Shown: positions 33,236-43,836 of the stretch, in pieces
Layout of the letters: the number at the start of each line of letters is the position of its first letter
How positions within the stretch are numbered: the stretch's first letter is position 1
NCBI GenBank assembly: GCA_021234155.1
Contig: JAJEKV010000147.1
Span: 497,910-561,909 of the forward strand
Reading direction: 5' to 3'
DNA: 64,000 nucleotides
DNA from: Isoetes taiwanensis
Lineage: Eukaryota; Streptophyta; Lycopodiopsida; Isoetales; Isoetaceae
The notes under the pieces: model-generated
What the model was told of the DNA's origin: nothing
What the model saw: the letters and a program-made list of their open reading frames with translations, nothing else
Database searches by the model: none
Made by a program: the position numbers and the translations under genes

Positions 33236-35826
33236 AGCATTGCAGGTTGCCCTTTCATAAATCAAAGGCAAGAGCAAGAGTTGCATATAGACCTTGTGGC
33301 CCTTTGAATGTCACTGGCATTATAGTTAAAGATATTTCATAACGTTTATTAATGACTAACAGAAGAACAAGAGTGTATTGCGATTATTAAAGGACTTGGC
33401 TTTAAAAGCATACAAGGTTTTTGCAGTAGAGGTGAAGTGTTCAACTGGAAGAAGAATCAAGTGTGTATGTTCTGGTAAGCATCTACCTTCTAAATTTATG
33501 GCTCATTGCATTTACAAAGGAATTAAGAGACAGTACACATGTAGTTACACCCCACAGCAAAATGATGTTGCAGAAAGAAGGAATATAACTATGTTAAATG
33601 TTGCCAAATTTCCTCTAGAAGGAAGTTGTTAGAGTTGTAATGCTAATTCATAATTGCTTGCCATTTGCAAGTTGAACGGGAAGGTACCGGTATTTTTATG
33701 GCCAGGGGAAATGTTTAGCTTTGAAAGATTCAAAATTCATATTTGTTTAACCTATGCTCATATACTAGAGGAGTTCAGACTAAAATTAGATAATTAGATA
33801 ACATGTCCATAATAATATATTTGTTGAGATATGATGAAGAATCAAAGGACTAATATTGTACAATCCTGGAAACATATAGATTGTCATAAGCAGGGATGCT
33901 AAATTCATAATAGAACAATTGTATAAACCAAAGGTTCTGAATAGTGAATCAATAAAGAAAATAAAGTAATACAAAAGAAGAGAAAATTGTTAGGGCGGAT
34001 TTAGATGAAGATGATTGCAGATCTCCATGAAGCCAATCTTGATGCTGATAGATCAAATTTTAAGAGAATAAGAACAAGTTGATATAGAAACTTATGGAAG
34101 GCAGAATGATGGAAAACGTGTAAGATTATACAAGCAAGGGGAAAATGAGAATGAGGCACTAATTGTACTACAAATTGATTGAACTAGAAAGCTTTGAAGG
34201 TCCTACGAGTTGAATTGAAGGCAAATGGGTGAAGAGGAGCCATGATTGAAGAGAGGAAATTGTCTGAAAGAACTCAACATATAAATTAGCGGATTTACCA
34301 AATAAGAACAATGTTGTGGGAAATAAATAGGTATATAAAATTAAACTCAGTGCAGATGGAAGTCCAAAGCATAAAGCAAGGTTGATTGCACATGATTTTT
34401 CTCAAAAAAAAGAGGTGTGTTGACCATGAAGAAACTCACTCTCCTGTTGTAAAAATAGCAAAAGGTTGCTGGTACTCTGCCATTGGTTGCTTCAGAGTAT
34501 GTTGAAGGGTGCATGTGGATTTTGGACTTCTAATAAAGTTTGTCATCGGGGCAAGCATCAGAATGGTTATTGCAATGGAAAAATGCACTAGATCTAGAGT
34601 TGCACCACATGGATGTAAGCATAACATTCTTAAATGCTAAATTGCGTATGTTTTTGCTTGACCTACCCACTTTTTGTACGTGCCAGCATCGATCAAGCAC
34701 CAAGCACCCTTTTTATGCATTCCACATGACGGGTGCATGGAACTGACGTGCTGTATTCGTCATTTCTGAAGGGCTAATGCGGGATATGATAGACATTAAA
34801 GTCTATACCACCAAATCTCACTTTTTTAGCACCTCTATCTGGATCGCTGAGGTGGCAAATTCTCATCGTTTAGACCAACAAACACATTCTCCTGCCTAAA
34901 TAATGACTTTTATGGACGGTAGATGAATGCTCTTTGAAACAAATCCGTACCTCGAATCTTGGATCACAGACGTGGCTAATTCTGATTCTATGGATTAAAA
35001 AATAAATTTCCCCGCTCAAACAACGTGCTCTTTGGATGATTGGTGAAGGGCTTGACGTGTTGCAAAAAAATTAGGTGAAGTGTGCCAGCACTTTTTCAGC
35101 ACCTGTGTCGCGACATGCTTTTTTTGTATAGGTCAAAGTAAAAATATATCCAATTAGAAGAAGAGATATTTATGAAGCAAGCATCTGGTTTTGGAAAGGG
35201 GGAGAACAAAGTATGAAAGTTGAATGGAACTGTGTATGGAACAGTCCCCAAGACAATGGTACAAATGCATTGATGGATACCTAAAGGAGCAGAATTTATA
35301 AAATCAAATAATAATGGGAATGTGTACTTGTTTAAACAAGATAAAGAATATTGCATTATAGATTTTTATACAGATGACTGTCTGATGCAGCAAGCAACAT
35401 GAAAATTCTAAGTCAATGCGAAGGCATACTCAAAAGCAAATTTAAAATATTTGATCTAGGAAAGGCAAAAAAAATTTTGGAAATCGAAGTAACTCAAGAC
35501 AATAAAAATAAAAGATTGGCACTCTCTGAAGGGAATTACATTGATTCATTGTTAGATAAATTCAATATGGAAAACAACATTTCAATGAAGGCACTAGCAT
35601 TGTATGGCAGCAAACTGTCAAAGAAGATGTGTCATAAGACTAAGCAAGAATAAAACGAAATGGAGACATAACTTATCATTGGAAGTTTACTTTTGTTTTC
35701 TAACAATACAAGGCCAGACATTGTCTTCATAGTAAATGTGCTAAGCAAATACAATAATGCCCCTGAAAAGGGTCGTTGGTCAGCAAAAAGGCTCTAAGAT
35801 ATCTTAAAGGAACAAGAGATGCATTA
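33236..35826 (+). pseudogene. Ty1/copia pol relic (integrase, RT, start of RNase H)
   Basis: Scattered but ordered copia domains. Integrase: GKHLPSKFMAH and the GIKRQYTCSYTPQQNDVAERR motif near 33510-33590. Reverse transcriptase: NKNNVVGNK-VYKIKLSADGSP near 34300-34355, HHMDVSITFLNAKL near 34605-34645, then EEEIFMKQASGF near 35155 and YTDD near 35370 in place of the usual YVDD. Next is FDLGKAKKILEIEV near 35450 and KALRYLKGTRDALWVY near 35785, the RT-RNase H border. Many stops and frameshifts; inactive. It is interrupted by a TIR element at 34649-35146 and ends abruptly at a gypsy fragment. Confidence 0.85.
34649..35146. mobile_element. Short TIR element inserted in the copia RT relic
   Basis: Copia coding potential stops after LNAKL at about 34645 and resumes at EEEIFMKQ at about 35154. 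The intervening ~500 bp begins TGTTTTTGCTTGACCTA and ends with an imperfect inverted match (ATAGGTCAAAGTAAAAATA). TA flanks both sides (34647-34648 and 35147-35148). A TA duplication fits Tc1/mariner-like (Stowaway-type) MITEs, but the TIR is not the standard Stowaway sequence. Two diverged ~110-bp similar halves (near 34830 and 34945) lie inside. Confidence 0.6.
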
Positions 35827-35831
35827 TGGGT

Positions 35832-36231
35832 TTATCGCATTGCATACAAAGTCATGGCTAAGGCTACTCCCTTCCAGCTAGTGTACGGACAAGAGGCCAT
35901 CCTTCCAATAGAATTGGAAATCCCTTCATTAAGAGTGGCTGTGCAGGAGAAGATAGATTTGGATGGAAGCTTAAAGCATCGTTTAAAGCAACTAGAGAAG
36001 CTAGATGAAGCGAGATACTTTTCCTTTCTCACGAGAGAGGCCATTCAGAAGAGAAGGAAGGCTTGGTATGATAAACGGTTGAAATTGAAGGATTTCAAAG
36101 TCAGAGAGTTGGTGCTGCTTTGTGATAGTAAATATTGGAAGAGACCAGGAAAATTAAGAATGCGGTGGATAGGGCCTTATAAACTTAAGGAAGTATTAAA
36201 TTACCTTCATGAATTAATGGTGCACGGTTAA
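35832..36231 (+). pseudogene. Ty3/gypsy integrase C-terminal fragment
   Basis: From about codon 18 of the frame starting at 35776, the sequence switches from copia to a plant Ty3/gypsy integrase tail. Landmarks are TPFQLVYGQEAILPIELEIP near 35865, WYDKRLKLKDFKVRELVLL near 36065 and KLRMRWIGPYKLKEV near 36150. These belong to the region between the integrase core and the 3' LTR, which binds DNA non-specifically. The frame stays open for 151 codons across the junction, so a chimeric copia-gypsy peptide is encoded on paper. This is a breakpoint, not a domain fusion known to function. Confidence 0.85.
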
Positions 36232-36341
36232 AACCATACTATGAGTCTAAATCTGAAATTGATCAATCGCACTGATGTTTGGGATTGCAGGAAAAGAAAA
36301 GACGAAACAAAAAATAAAGCTCATCAGGACATCGAGCCAAG

Positions 36342-36930
36342 TTTGAGGGGAATAATGTAGTATATCTATGGGGGTTGTTTAAGTTTTGCTTAAATTACTT
36401 GTTTTCTTTTGTAACTACTAATATTTGGAGTAAAAAGAAGACAAATCATAGAGAAAGAGAAGGATATACGAAATCTGAGCATGACAGGTGTGATCGTTCC
36501 TATCTATTTGTAATTTTTTTAAGCCATGTGCTAATTGGGAGACGATATATCTGACTAAATATAAAATTGTTCGAACCGGAGTTATTTTTGGAATTGTCAT
36601 CATTTTCAGGCGAACGTTTCCGGCGTGCCATTTTCCCCTTCATCTGAGCTCCAACTGGAAATCCGTGGAGGTCTGTATGGTAGGAATTGGGCGTGTTTGA
36701 TGATTGGGAATCACGGCCCATAGGCGAGAAGCGTAAATAGGCTTCTATGGTTTTGATTAAAATGGGAAGCCCAAACTGGTCGAAACAAAACCCCTACATA
36801 AGCTAGTATGCGAGAACCACACGCTCCACCCCGACCAAACAAAATAACGACATAAGCAGGGAATAAGATCGAAATTCGTCTTCTAACAGAGCCTGTGAGT
36901 TGGATTAAATCCGCAATAAGCAGAGGTTTG
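36342..36930 (+). repeat. Probable gypsy polypurine tract and 3' LTR
   Basis: TTTGAGGGGAATAA (about 36342-36355) followed by TGTAG matches the usual plant gypsy layout of a polypurine tract before the LTR, at the expected distance behind the integrase fragment. The sequence after it has no ORF and contains a TATA-like CTACATAAGC near 36792. The right edge is not defined and no second LTR is in the window. Confidence 0.5.
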
Positions 36931-37983
36931 GACCAAAGAAAGGTCGATTTAGGTAGAATGGGGCGGGGGAAGAAGAAAGGAGAGTAAGAGCAAAAGGGAT
37001 CAAGGGGAATTCTGCTTTTTGGTTATTCAGATAAGAGTTCTAGCTAAGTAATCATACGGCAAGAATTAGATAGGCAAGCTCGATGATCGCACATCTCTCT
37101 CCAAGAACCGTACTCATCTCTTTGATCTTCAAGCTGCGGCAAAAGATGCTTATCTATGAGTTGTTTTAAGAAACCGCAGACAAGACAACTCGGGAAACGA
37201 AGAAGAAATCTTGATTGGTTGGATTCTACGTGATAATCCTTTCCGGAGCAGCTCTGGTCCTCCATTATTAGTTAAAAAACTTATGCCATACTTTTGTGGG
37301 TTTCAAAATGCCGTTAAAGCATTGTCAGGACTCAAAGCTGAGCCCCGCGTGTTGCCAGAATGGCCCAAATGCATCTATTCAAGCCCAAAAATGCACTAGA
37401 ATATGCATTCTGAGGAGGTTTAAGCCCCAAGGCGAAAAACCAAGCAGCCTTCTGAGGCTCTGAGTTAAATTATATGTTGATGGTTCTGCTACTCATGGAT
37501 TGTTTTATCCAACTGTCGAAAAGGGCATCTCTTCTCTCATGGGCAAATTTGCCCCAACTTTTAAACAACCGAATCTGTCTCTATTTCGACAAATTTGCAA
37601 GTCTAAGAGCAATTTTTCCTTCCAAGTTACTTTACCAGAGATGAATCGGTCCTAGGATCATACTGTACAAAACTTCCTCAAATTCAAACATGTATTTCAC
37701 TCAAATTTACGTGACGATGGGTTACAAACTTTTTGTGACAATTGGGTATTCCAATTTGAAGCGTCTCTCAATTTTTTTCGGCGGTTTGGGGAGCAAGCGG
37801 CATGATTTTGATGCATGGCACGTGAACATCATGCGGGGCGAGGTTTTGAATCATCCAAACAACATGGCGATAGCATTGCACCACAGCTCGTCATGCATCC
37901 ACCACAAGTTCGAAACTCTGTTGCTTGGAATTTATGTACATCTGCAAACGAATTTCAACCTGCATTTTGCTCACAAAATCCGA
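36931..37983. other. Unassigned stretch left of the copia insertion
   Basis: No recognised family. A 103-codon frame at 37690-38001 runs into the copia LTR and has no motif; it is more likely chance than a gene. Confidence 0.4.
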
Positions 37984-37988
37984 GAGGT

Positions 37989-38184
37989 TGAAACAATTTG
38001 AGCGCCAACACAGAAGCAAGAATTTGCAAAGAACCAGATCCCCATCTCGTGGGATTCTCTTCTATTTATAGAGATCCTAGAATACAACAAGCCTAATTAA
38101 GGCTCCACTAATTCTGTTACAACGTTCATATCCTAACTCTAAAAGTTCTCATTATAACCCGGACATTAGGTTTCTATTTTAACA
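37989..38184 (-). repeat. 3' LTR of the copia element
   Basis: 196 bp; on the sense (minus) strand it starts TGTTAAAATAG and ends CAAATTGTTTCA. It differs from the 5' LTR by a few substitutions and one indel, all clustered near the sense-strand start. Confidence 0.95.
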
Positions 38185-38191
38185 CTCCCCC
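38185..38191 (-). other. Copia polypurine tract
   Basis: Sense-strand GGGGGAG directly before the 3' LTR start TGTTA. Confidence 0.8.
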
Positions 38192-38198
38192 AATGCGA

Positions 38199-39720
38199 TT
38201 ATAATGGCGAAAATACGCCAAAGTCTTTGCAATGTAGCTTGAACTTTTCCCTGCACAGTGGCTTGGTTAGCACATCTGCTGGCATATCTTCAGTAGATAT
38301 GTACTCCATCTGTATAGATCGGTCCACCACTTTTTCTCTTGTAAAATGATGATGAATGGAGATGTGCTTTGATCTTCTATGATGGACTGGGTTCTCAGTA
38401 AGGGCTATACTACTCTTGTTGTCATTGAAAATAGTAGTTGGCTCTTTCTGTGAATACCCGAGTTCTCCCAAGAATTGCCTCAGCCACACGGTTTCTCTCA
38501 CCACGGCTGATGTAGCCATATATTCTGCTTCACAAGAAGACGAAGGTGGCGAACCGAGGTCCGCTCGAACTAGTCCACGTGGATCTTTGCTCCATGTAGC
38601 ATGATGCAAAAACCTGTTGTTGACCTCCTGTTATCTTGATCTCCAGCCCAATCCGCATCAACAAATGACACTAGTTTTACCATTGGATCATTTGAATCAG
38701 GTCCATACCTTAATCCCATGTTTGATGTGCCCTCAAGATATCTGATAATTCGTTTTACTGCAATCCAATGCTGCTGCCCGGGATTTTGCATGAACCTGCT
38801 CACTGCTCCTACCGCTTGTGCAATATCAGGTCTGGTACTAACCATGATATGCATGAGACAACCTACTGCATTTCTGTAAGGAATACAATTCATTCTAACC
38901 TGCTCATCACTAGACTGTGGTTCCATCTCTTTGCTAAGTCTGATATGGACTGCTGCTGGAGTATCTTTGGGCAAACACCCTTTCATTCCAAACCTGCTGC
39001 CTAGTCTATGAATGGCGTGTGCCTGATGAATGACAAGAGTTCTCTTAGTTCTATCCCTTAGAACCTGGAGCCCCAAGCAAGTCTTGATTTCACCTAAATC
39101 CGTCATTCTGAATTCGGCCTGAAGTGCACGTTTCATGGATAGGACCCCATCCATGCCTTTGCTTACTATAATTAGATCATCCACATATACAATCACAATC
39201 AAAAACTGATTTTCTGCTCTTTTACAGTAGACATTCCACTCGGTCTTGCATCTGGTAACTCCTAGATTTTGCAGAAATCCATCAATGCGATTATACCAAC
39301 TCCTAGGGCTTTGTTTCAGACCATACAAAGCCCGATTCAATCTGCACACCTTTCCCTTGATCTGTTCAAATCCCTCTGGCTGCCGCATGAAAATTTCCTC
39401 CTGCAGAAACCCATTCAAGAAAGCTGTTTTGACGTCCATTTGGTGTATTTCCATATCCTCTTGAGCTGCCAAGGCCAAAACCGTCCTTATTGAGGTCATC
39501 TTTGCTACGGGTGAGAATGTTTCCTCAAAGTCTATTCCGCTTTCTTTGAGAGAACCCCTCAATGCGACCAGGTAGTGCTCTAAATTTCTCAATAGATCCG
39601 TCACTAGCCTGCTTAATCTTGAACACCCATCTGCACCCCACGACTTTCCTTCCTTTTGGTAGATTTACCAAATCCCATGCTTGAGTTAGATACATGGCAT
39701 CCATCTCATCTTGCATAGCT
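38199..39720 (-). pseudogene. Copia reverse transcriptase and RNase H, frameshifted
   Basis: These domains copy the element RNA into DNA. In order on the minus strand: DLVNLPKGRKVVGCRWVFKI near 39670, DFEETFSPVAKMTSIRTVLA near 39530, HQMDVKTAFLNGFLQEEIFM near 39440, RALYGLKQSPRSWYN near 39330, the catalytic YVDD at about 39187-39176, and RNase H with SFVDADWAGDQDNRRSTTGF near 38650. The end of RNase H (SCEAEYM, then DNKSS, ADVLTK) lies in 38609-38199. Reading frames break near 39560 and near 38590, the second just before the SCEAEYM block, where expected sequence is replaced. Not expected to yield active enzyme. Confidence 0.93.
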
Positions 39721-39743
39721 TTTACGCCCGCTGCTTATTTGAA

Positions 39744-41890
39744 TCAGGTCCGGACAAAGCTTACGCTCTGAATCTTGGTTCGAAATTCTGCCTGGAAGCA
39801 TTCCAATATACATTTCTCTTCTATGTCTGTATCCCACCAGTTTCCATGAGATTTCTCAAATAGTAATTCCTGTTGAAGAGTCTCGCCAGGGGCTGCGAGT
39901 ACTTCTTGTTCTTCCATTCTAACCATCGTTGTGTAGGGTGATGCCCCTAGCACTTCTTCTTACTTCATCATGAGTGGCTTGTGGATCGAGCAGGGGACGC
40001 CGAGCTTCATGTTCTTGTTCACTTGGAGCACTTGTTTCACTTGGAGCACTTGAAGCACTTGGTGCTGATTGCTGCTGCCCTTTTGCTTTTTCCCCATTAT
40101 GACTGTTCTGTGTTTCATCATGAATTTCTAACCACAGATTGGTATGTTCTTGATGCAAATTACTGTTCTCAATTTCCTGTGACAATCTTTGAGCTGCCCC
40201 AAACTCATCAAACCTTACATTCTTTGCTCGAATGATCTTTCTTGTCTCTAGATCCATCAACCTGTATCCCTTACCCTCCCCGCAGTATCCAACAAAGATA
40301 CACTTCCTAGATTTATCTGCCACCTTATCCCTTCTCTTTTCTTTTGGAACAAAAGTAAAAGCTGGAGACCCAAATACCTTCAAATGTGCTAGATCCGGTT
40401 TAACACCGCTCCAGACTTCCTCCGGTGTTTTTCCCGGAATCGCTTTCTGATGGGTGCTTTCGGTTTTGAAGATAGCATGCAGTAAGTATAGCCTCAGCCC
40501 AAAAACGATCTGACACCTTGGCCCATTTCATCATACTTAGTGCGCATTCCTTCAACGTTCTGATCTTTTGCTCCGCCACCCCATTCTGATGATGCTCATA
40601 AGGATTAGACAGCTGCCTTCTAATTCCGTCCTGCTGTAAGCATTTAGTGAACTCTCGGACACAAATTTCTGTCCCATTGTCCTCTGCGGATGGCTTCAAT
40701 CGGATGTCGGTCTCCCTTTCAACTTGTTTCATCCAAATCTTGAATGTGGCCAGCACGTCACTTTTCTTGTGAATAATAAATACAAAGCTTTTCCTTGAGA
40801 AATCGTCCACAATCACAAGGAAGTATTGACCATTCCCAAACGAACTGATTGGCATTTTTCCACTCAAATCTGTGTGCACCAACTGCAGTAATTTTGTGGC
40901 TCTCGTACCTTTCCTCTTAGTCTTCTTTTGAGTATGTTTACTCATAATGCAACTTTCACACATATCAAGATTGCCAGCACAATCACACTCCATACATGTG
41001 ACCATGTTTCCATGTTGCAGCTTCTGCATTCTGCTCTGATTGATGTGGCCAAGTCTGCAATGCCAAAGATGCAAGTCTCCATCGGGTCCTCCAGCTGAAA
41101 AAGCGTACGATCCCTTGCATGATCCCTGTTGCTGGAATTCAACTAGTTTGTATAAGAAGCCAACTCTCACACCTTTCCCCACAACTCGCTTAGAATCATT
41201 CATCAAGAGCATCTCATTTTTCTGGAGACATGCTGTAATTCCCACATCCGCCAATCGGGCCAGGGAAATCAGATTTCGTGCAAGCCCCGGTACATACAGT
41301 ACCTGTGTTATGGTTCTTAACTTATCCGCGAACTGAAAAGTTACAGTGCCTGTTCCTGCAATCTTCAGACCTGAGGCTATCCCACTCACACTGCGCTCCT
41401 GATCTTCTGCCTTAAAAATTTGTAGCCTCTCCCTATTGTTTGTCATTACATGGGTAGCAGCTGAATCCAAGATCCAGACCTTTTCTTCAACTCCTGATGC
41501 TGCCAAAGCTTCTGCTCCAGATGCTTCAACTTCAGCCACCAACCCTTGTGGCATATTGCATGTTTCACCATCATCCATGCTTGCTTCCTCATCACTATCT
41601 GATGTACTGTCTTCCCATCTTGTTTCAAGAAACCTCCTGTATTCTTGGGCAGAATTTCCCATTCCTTTGGGTTCAAGAAAGGCTACGTTTGCCTCAGCTT
41701 CACTGTCTGCCTCCTTTTCAGATGGGCTGTCACTTTCTTCCGCGATATGAGCACTTGACGCACTTGAAGCACTCCCATTGCTCCACTTTTTCTTGGAAGA
41801 GTACGGTCTTCTTTTCACCTCTTTCTCTTTTTGCTGTTTCTTTTCCCCATCTTTCTTGGAATTGCAGTTCTTGAAATGTGACCTTTCTTC
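39744..41890 (-). pseudogene. Copia protease and integrase, frameshifted
   Basis: The long frame 41818-40400 begins in a serine/glutamate-rich linker. It has the aspartic protease site WILDSAATHVM (about 41475), LWHCRLGH and CESCIMSKHTQ of the GAG-pre-integrase zinc finger, and integrase core residues in HTDLSGKM, EDNGTEIC and QNGVAEQ. The frame shifts near 40455; the next frame (40383-39919) continues integrase with KVFGSPAFTFVP and FVGYCGEGKGYRLMD, then a serine/proline-rich linker. A further acidic piece lies at 39953-39744. Integrase inserts the cDNA; protease cleaves the polyprotein. Confidence 0.93.
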
Positions 41891-42577
41891 CCACGCGTCA
41901 AAGACTCAAAATCTTTCTTTGTAGACCTGACTTTGGCTACAAATGCCGTCTCCTCCTCTTCTTCTTTCGCCGAAAGGTGTAAGGGCACGCAACACTGCAC
42001 TAGTCACAGCTTCACTTCTCAATGTACCACTTTGGCATCCCATGGCTTGTTTAATTGAAACATAAGAATTTGGCAGACTTGCTAAAATGGCCATAGCCAG
42101 ATCTTCATCACTGATGTTATGCTTCAAGGCTCCTAACTGATCCGCCACGCTCTCCATGTTACTGATGTGGTCCGCCGGGTCATCTCCATCTGCCATTTTT
42201 GCACTGAAAAACTTCTGCCATAAGAACAATTTTTGAGAGGTATTGTGAGTCTCAAACGTCTTCTTGAGACATTCCCAGCCCTCCTTAGCAGTTTCTTTGA
42301 GCCTCACCAGCGGAATCTGCCCATCCCGCAGTCCAAATATCATGGACGTTTTTGCACGATTATCTTTCTTCTTCCATGCAGATAAAAGTGCCCTTTCTTC
42401 AACAACTTCTCCATTTTCATCATTCACCTCTGGTGCTTGGGGTCTTGGTTCATCCCCACTCACCACATCCCAAACGTCTCTTTCTTCCAAGACTGCTTGC
42501 ATCTTCCAAAACCATACAGTGGCATTGGATCGATCCAGTTTCTCAAGATTCTTGAGATCCATTTGAAGCTTGGCCAT
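41891..42577 (-). pseudogene. Copia gag, frameshifted at its C-terminus
   Basis: The ATG at 42577, about 50 bp after the primer site, opens a capsid-like frame (KLQMDLKNLEKLDRSNATVW, WKKKDNRAKTSMIFGLRDGQ, DHISNMESVADQL) typical of plant copia gag (UBN2 type). An upstream extension of the same frame runs into the LTR and is not counted. The frame ends at 41906 after shifting; a neighbouring frame carries the continuation with a degraded CCHC zinc knuckle (KKGH...FKNC) near 41880. Gag forms the particle and packages RNA. Confidence 0.9.
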
Positions 42578-42624
42578 CTCTAGAACTTCTCTCTTCCTAC
42601 TTTGCACAGCCTTTCTCGTATCAA

Positions 42625-42637
42625 GGCTCTGATACCA
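42625..42637 (-). other. Copia primer-binding site
   Basis: Sense-strand TGGTATCAGAGCC directly after the 5' LTR end TTTCA, complementary to initiator methionine tRNA. Confidence 0.95.
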
Positions 42638-42832
42638 TGAAACAATTTGAGCGCCAACACAGAAGCAAGAATTTGCAAAGAACCAGATCCCCATCTCGTG
42701 GGATTCTCTTCTATTTATAGAGATCCTAGAATACAACAAGCCTAATTAAGGCTCCACTAATTCTGTTACAACGTTCATATCCTAACTCTAAAAGTTCTCA
42801 TTATAACCAGACATTCAGTTTCTATTTTAACA
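42638..42832 (-). repeat. 5' LTR of the copia element
   Basis: 195 bp; a TATA-like motif lies in the shared CTATTTATAGAG part. The short length is usual for plant copia elements. Confidence 0.95.
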
Positions 42833-42837
42833 GAGGT

Positions 42838-43613
42838 CAAAATTTAAGCTGTCAAATTTTCAGGAGCAAATCACAGGGTGGAAGGGCTACCTTTTGGAAG
42901 CAAAAGAAGCAATTGGTCAAATCGAATGTGGCATAGGCATTTTCTTAAACTTCGATCCATGTCAATTGCTCTGTATTAGGCTTAAAAAATTGCACTCGAC
43001 CCAAATTTAGTGGCCTTTTTCTACCACTAATGCGATTAACAGATATTATTGGATCAAAGGTAATCTAAGAATTAGTTCTGGCAATTTTGTTTGCTAAATT
43101 TGTTATCAGTTTTGAATTCTAGGGAAGAAGCCGCAATTTCAATTCTACAGGACTCAAATGAAGGAACGACCCAACAAATCCCGAGAAGCCAAAAAGGTAG
43201 AAAGATGCTCTTTGTTTCGATCTCGCAAAACAGAGACTTTCTTTTTTGAAACTTGAAACTTGAAACTTGAAAAATAGAGATATAAGTTGATTGCCCATTT
43301 TCGCCCAAAACCGTTCCCCGGCAATGGCAATGACTGGGGGAGGGGAGACTCGACGATTAGATGCTAACAATTTGCCTATTCTCACGATAGCGAGACACCC
43401 GATTTCGGGTGCTCACCTTTACCCAATCATTTATATATACACCATTGTTTATTGTCTTAACATCTTTGACCCATAACATAAAATATGTTGTTGCCCCTAG
43501 TGTCTTAGATATCATCCAACACTTAGCCCCCTCTAGGTGTGATATCCAAAGATTGTATATTATTAAATGCCATGTTGGACAAAATTGTTAAGGAATTAGG
43601 AGCTCTTACACTC
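42838..43613. other. Unassigned stretch right of the copia insertion
   Basis: No gene seen. A short microsatellite of (AAACTTG) type, about four units, lies at 43248-43276. Confidence 0.4.
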
Positions 43614-43616
43614 TTA

Positions 43617-43770
43617 GGCTACGTTCCCATGAGCCTAACCGGACTTCAAAATTCAAAGGTTGTCAACTGCAACTTTCAAAAATCCTACGCCATTTCTTAA
43701 AACTCAAAGTCGACTTTAGCATTAACTTTCGCAATAATTTGGAGTCAAGCGACGGCATGGGAACGTACCC
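43617..43770. mobile_element. 154-bp PIF/Harbinger-like MITE with TTA duplication
   Basis: Termini GGCTACGTTCCCATG and CATGGGAACGTACCC are inverted repeats differing at one position. They are flanked by TTA on each side (43614-43616 and 43771-43773). TTA duplications and GG-starting TIRs are the mark of PIF/Harbinger (Tourist-type) MITEs. Removing the element and one TTA restores a sequence that matches the neighbouring tandem unit. Confidence 0.88.
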
Positions 43771-43836
43771 TTAGACAAATTTCAACCATGACCCTTAACA
43801 CTCTTAGACAAATTTCAACCATGATCCTTAACACTG
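43771..43836. repeat. 33-bp tandem duplication
   Basis: Two units of TTAGACAAATTTCAACCATG plus 13 bases at 43771-43803 and 43804-43836, differing at about two positions. Confidence 0.88.

Larger units (their letters stand above)
37989..42832 (-). mobile_element. Complete Ty1/copia retrotransposon with target duplication
   Basis: A 4,844-bp element in minus orientation, bounded by near-identical LTRs of 196 and 195 bp. It is flanked by the perfect 5-bp duplication GAGGT (37984-37988 and 42833-42837). A primer-binding site and polypurine tract are in the right places, and gag, protease, integrase, reverse transcriptase and RNase H follow in copia order. The coding part carries several frameshifts. 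This is the youngest clear LTR insertion in the window. Confidence 0.96.

Noticed and set aside
37690-38001. 103-codon plus-strand ORF as a gene hit by the copia element
   Set aside because: No motif, no splice sites, and the last codons are LTR sequence; most likely chance.
42638-42739. Upstream ATG of copia gag inside the LTR
   Set aside because: That frame extension reads through the primer-binding site; the ATG at 42577 fits gag homologues.
43617-43770. hAT-type MITE with an 8-bp duplication
   Set aside because: No 8-bp repeat fits; the TTA duplication and the neighbouring empty site fit PIF/Harbinger.
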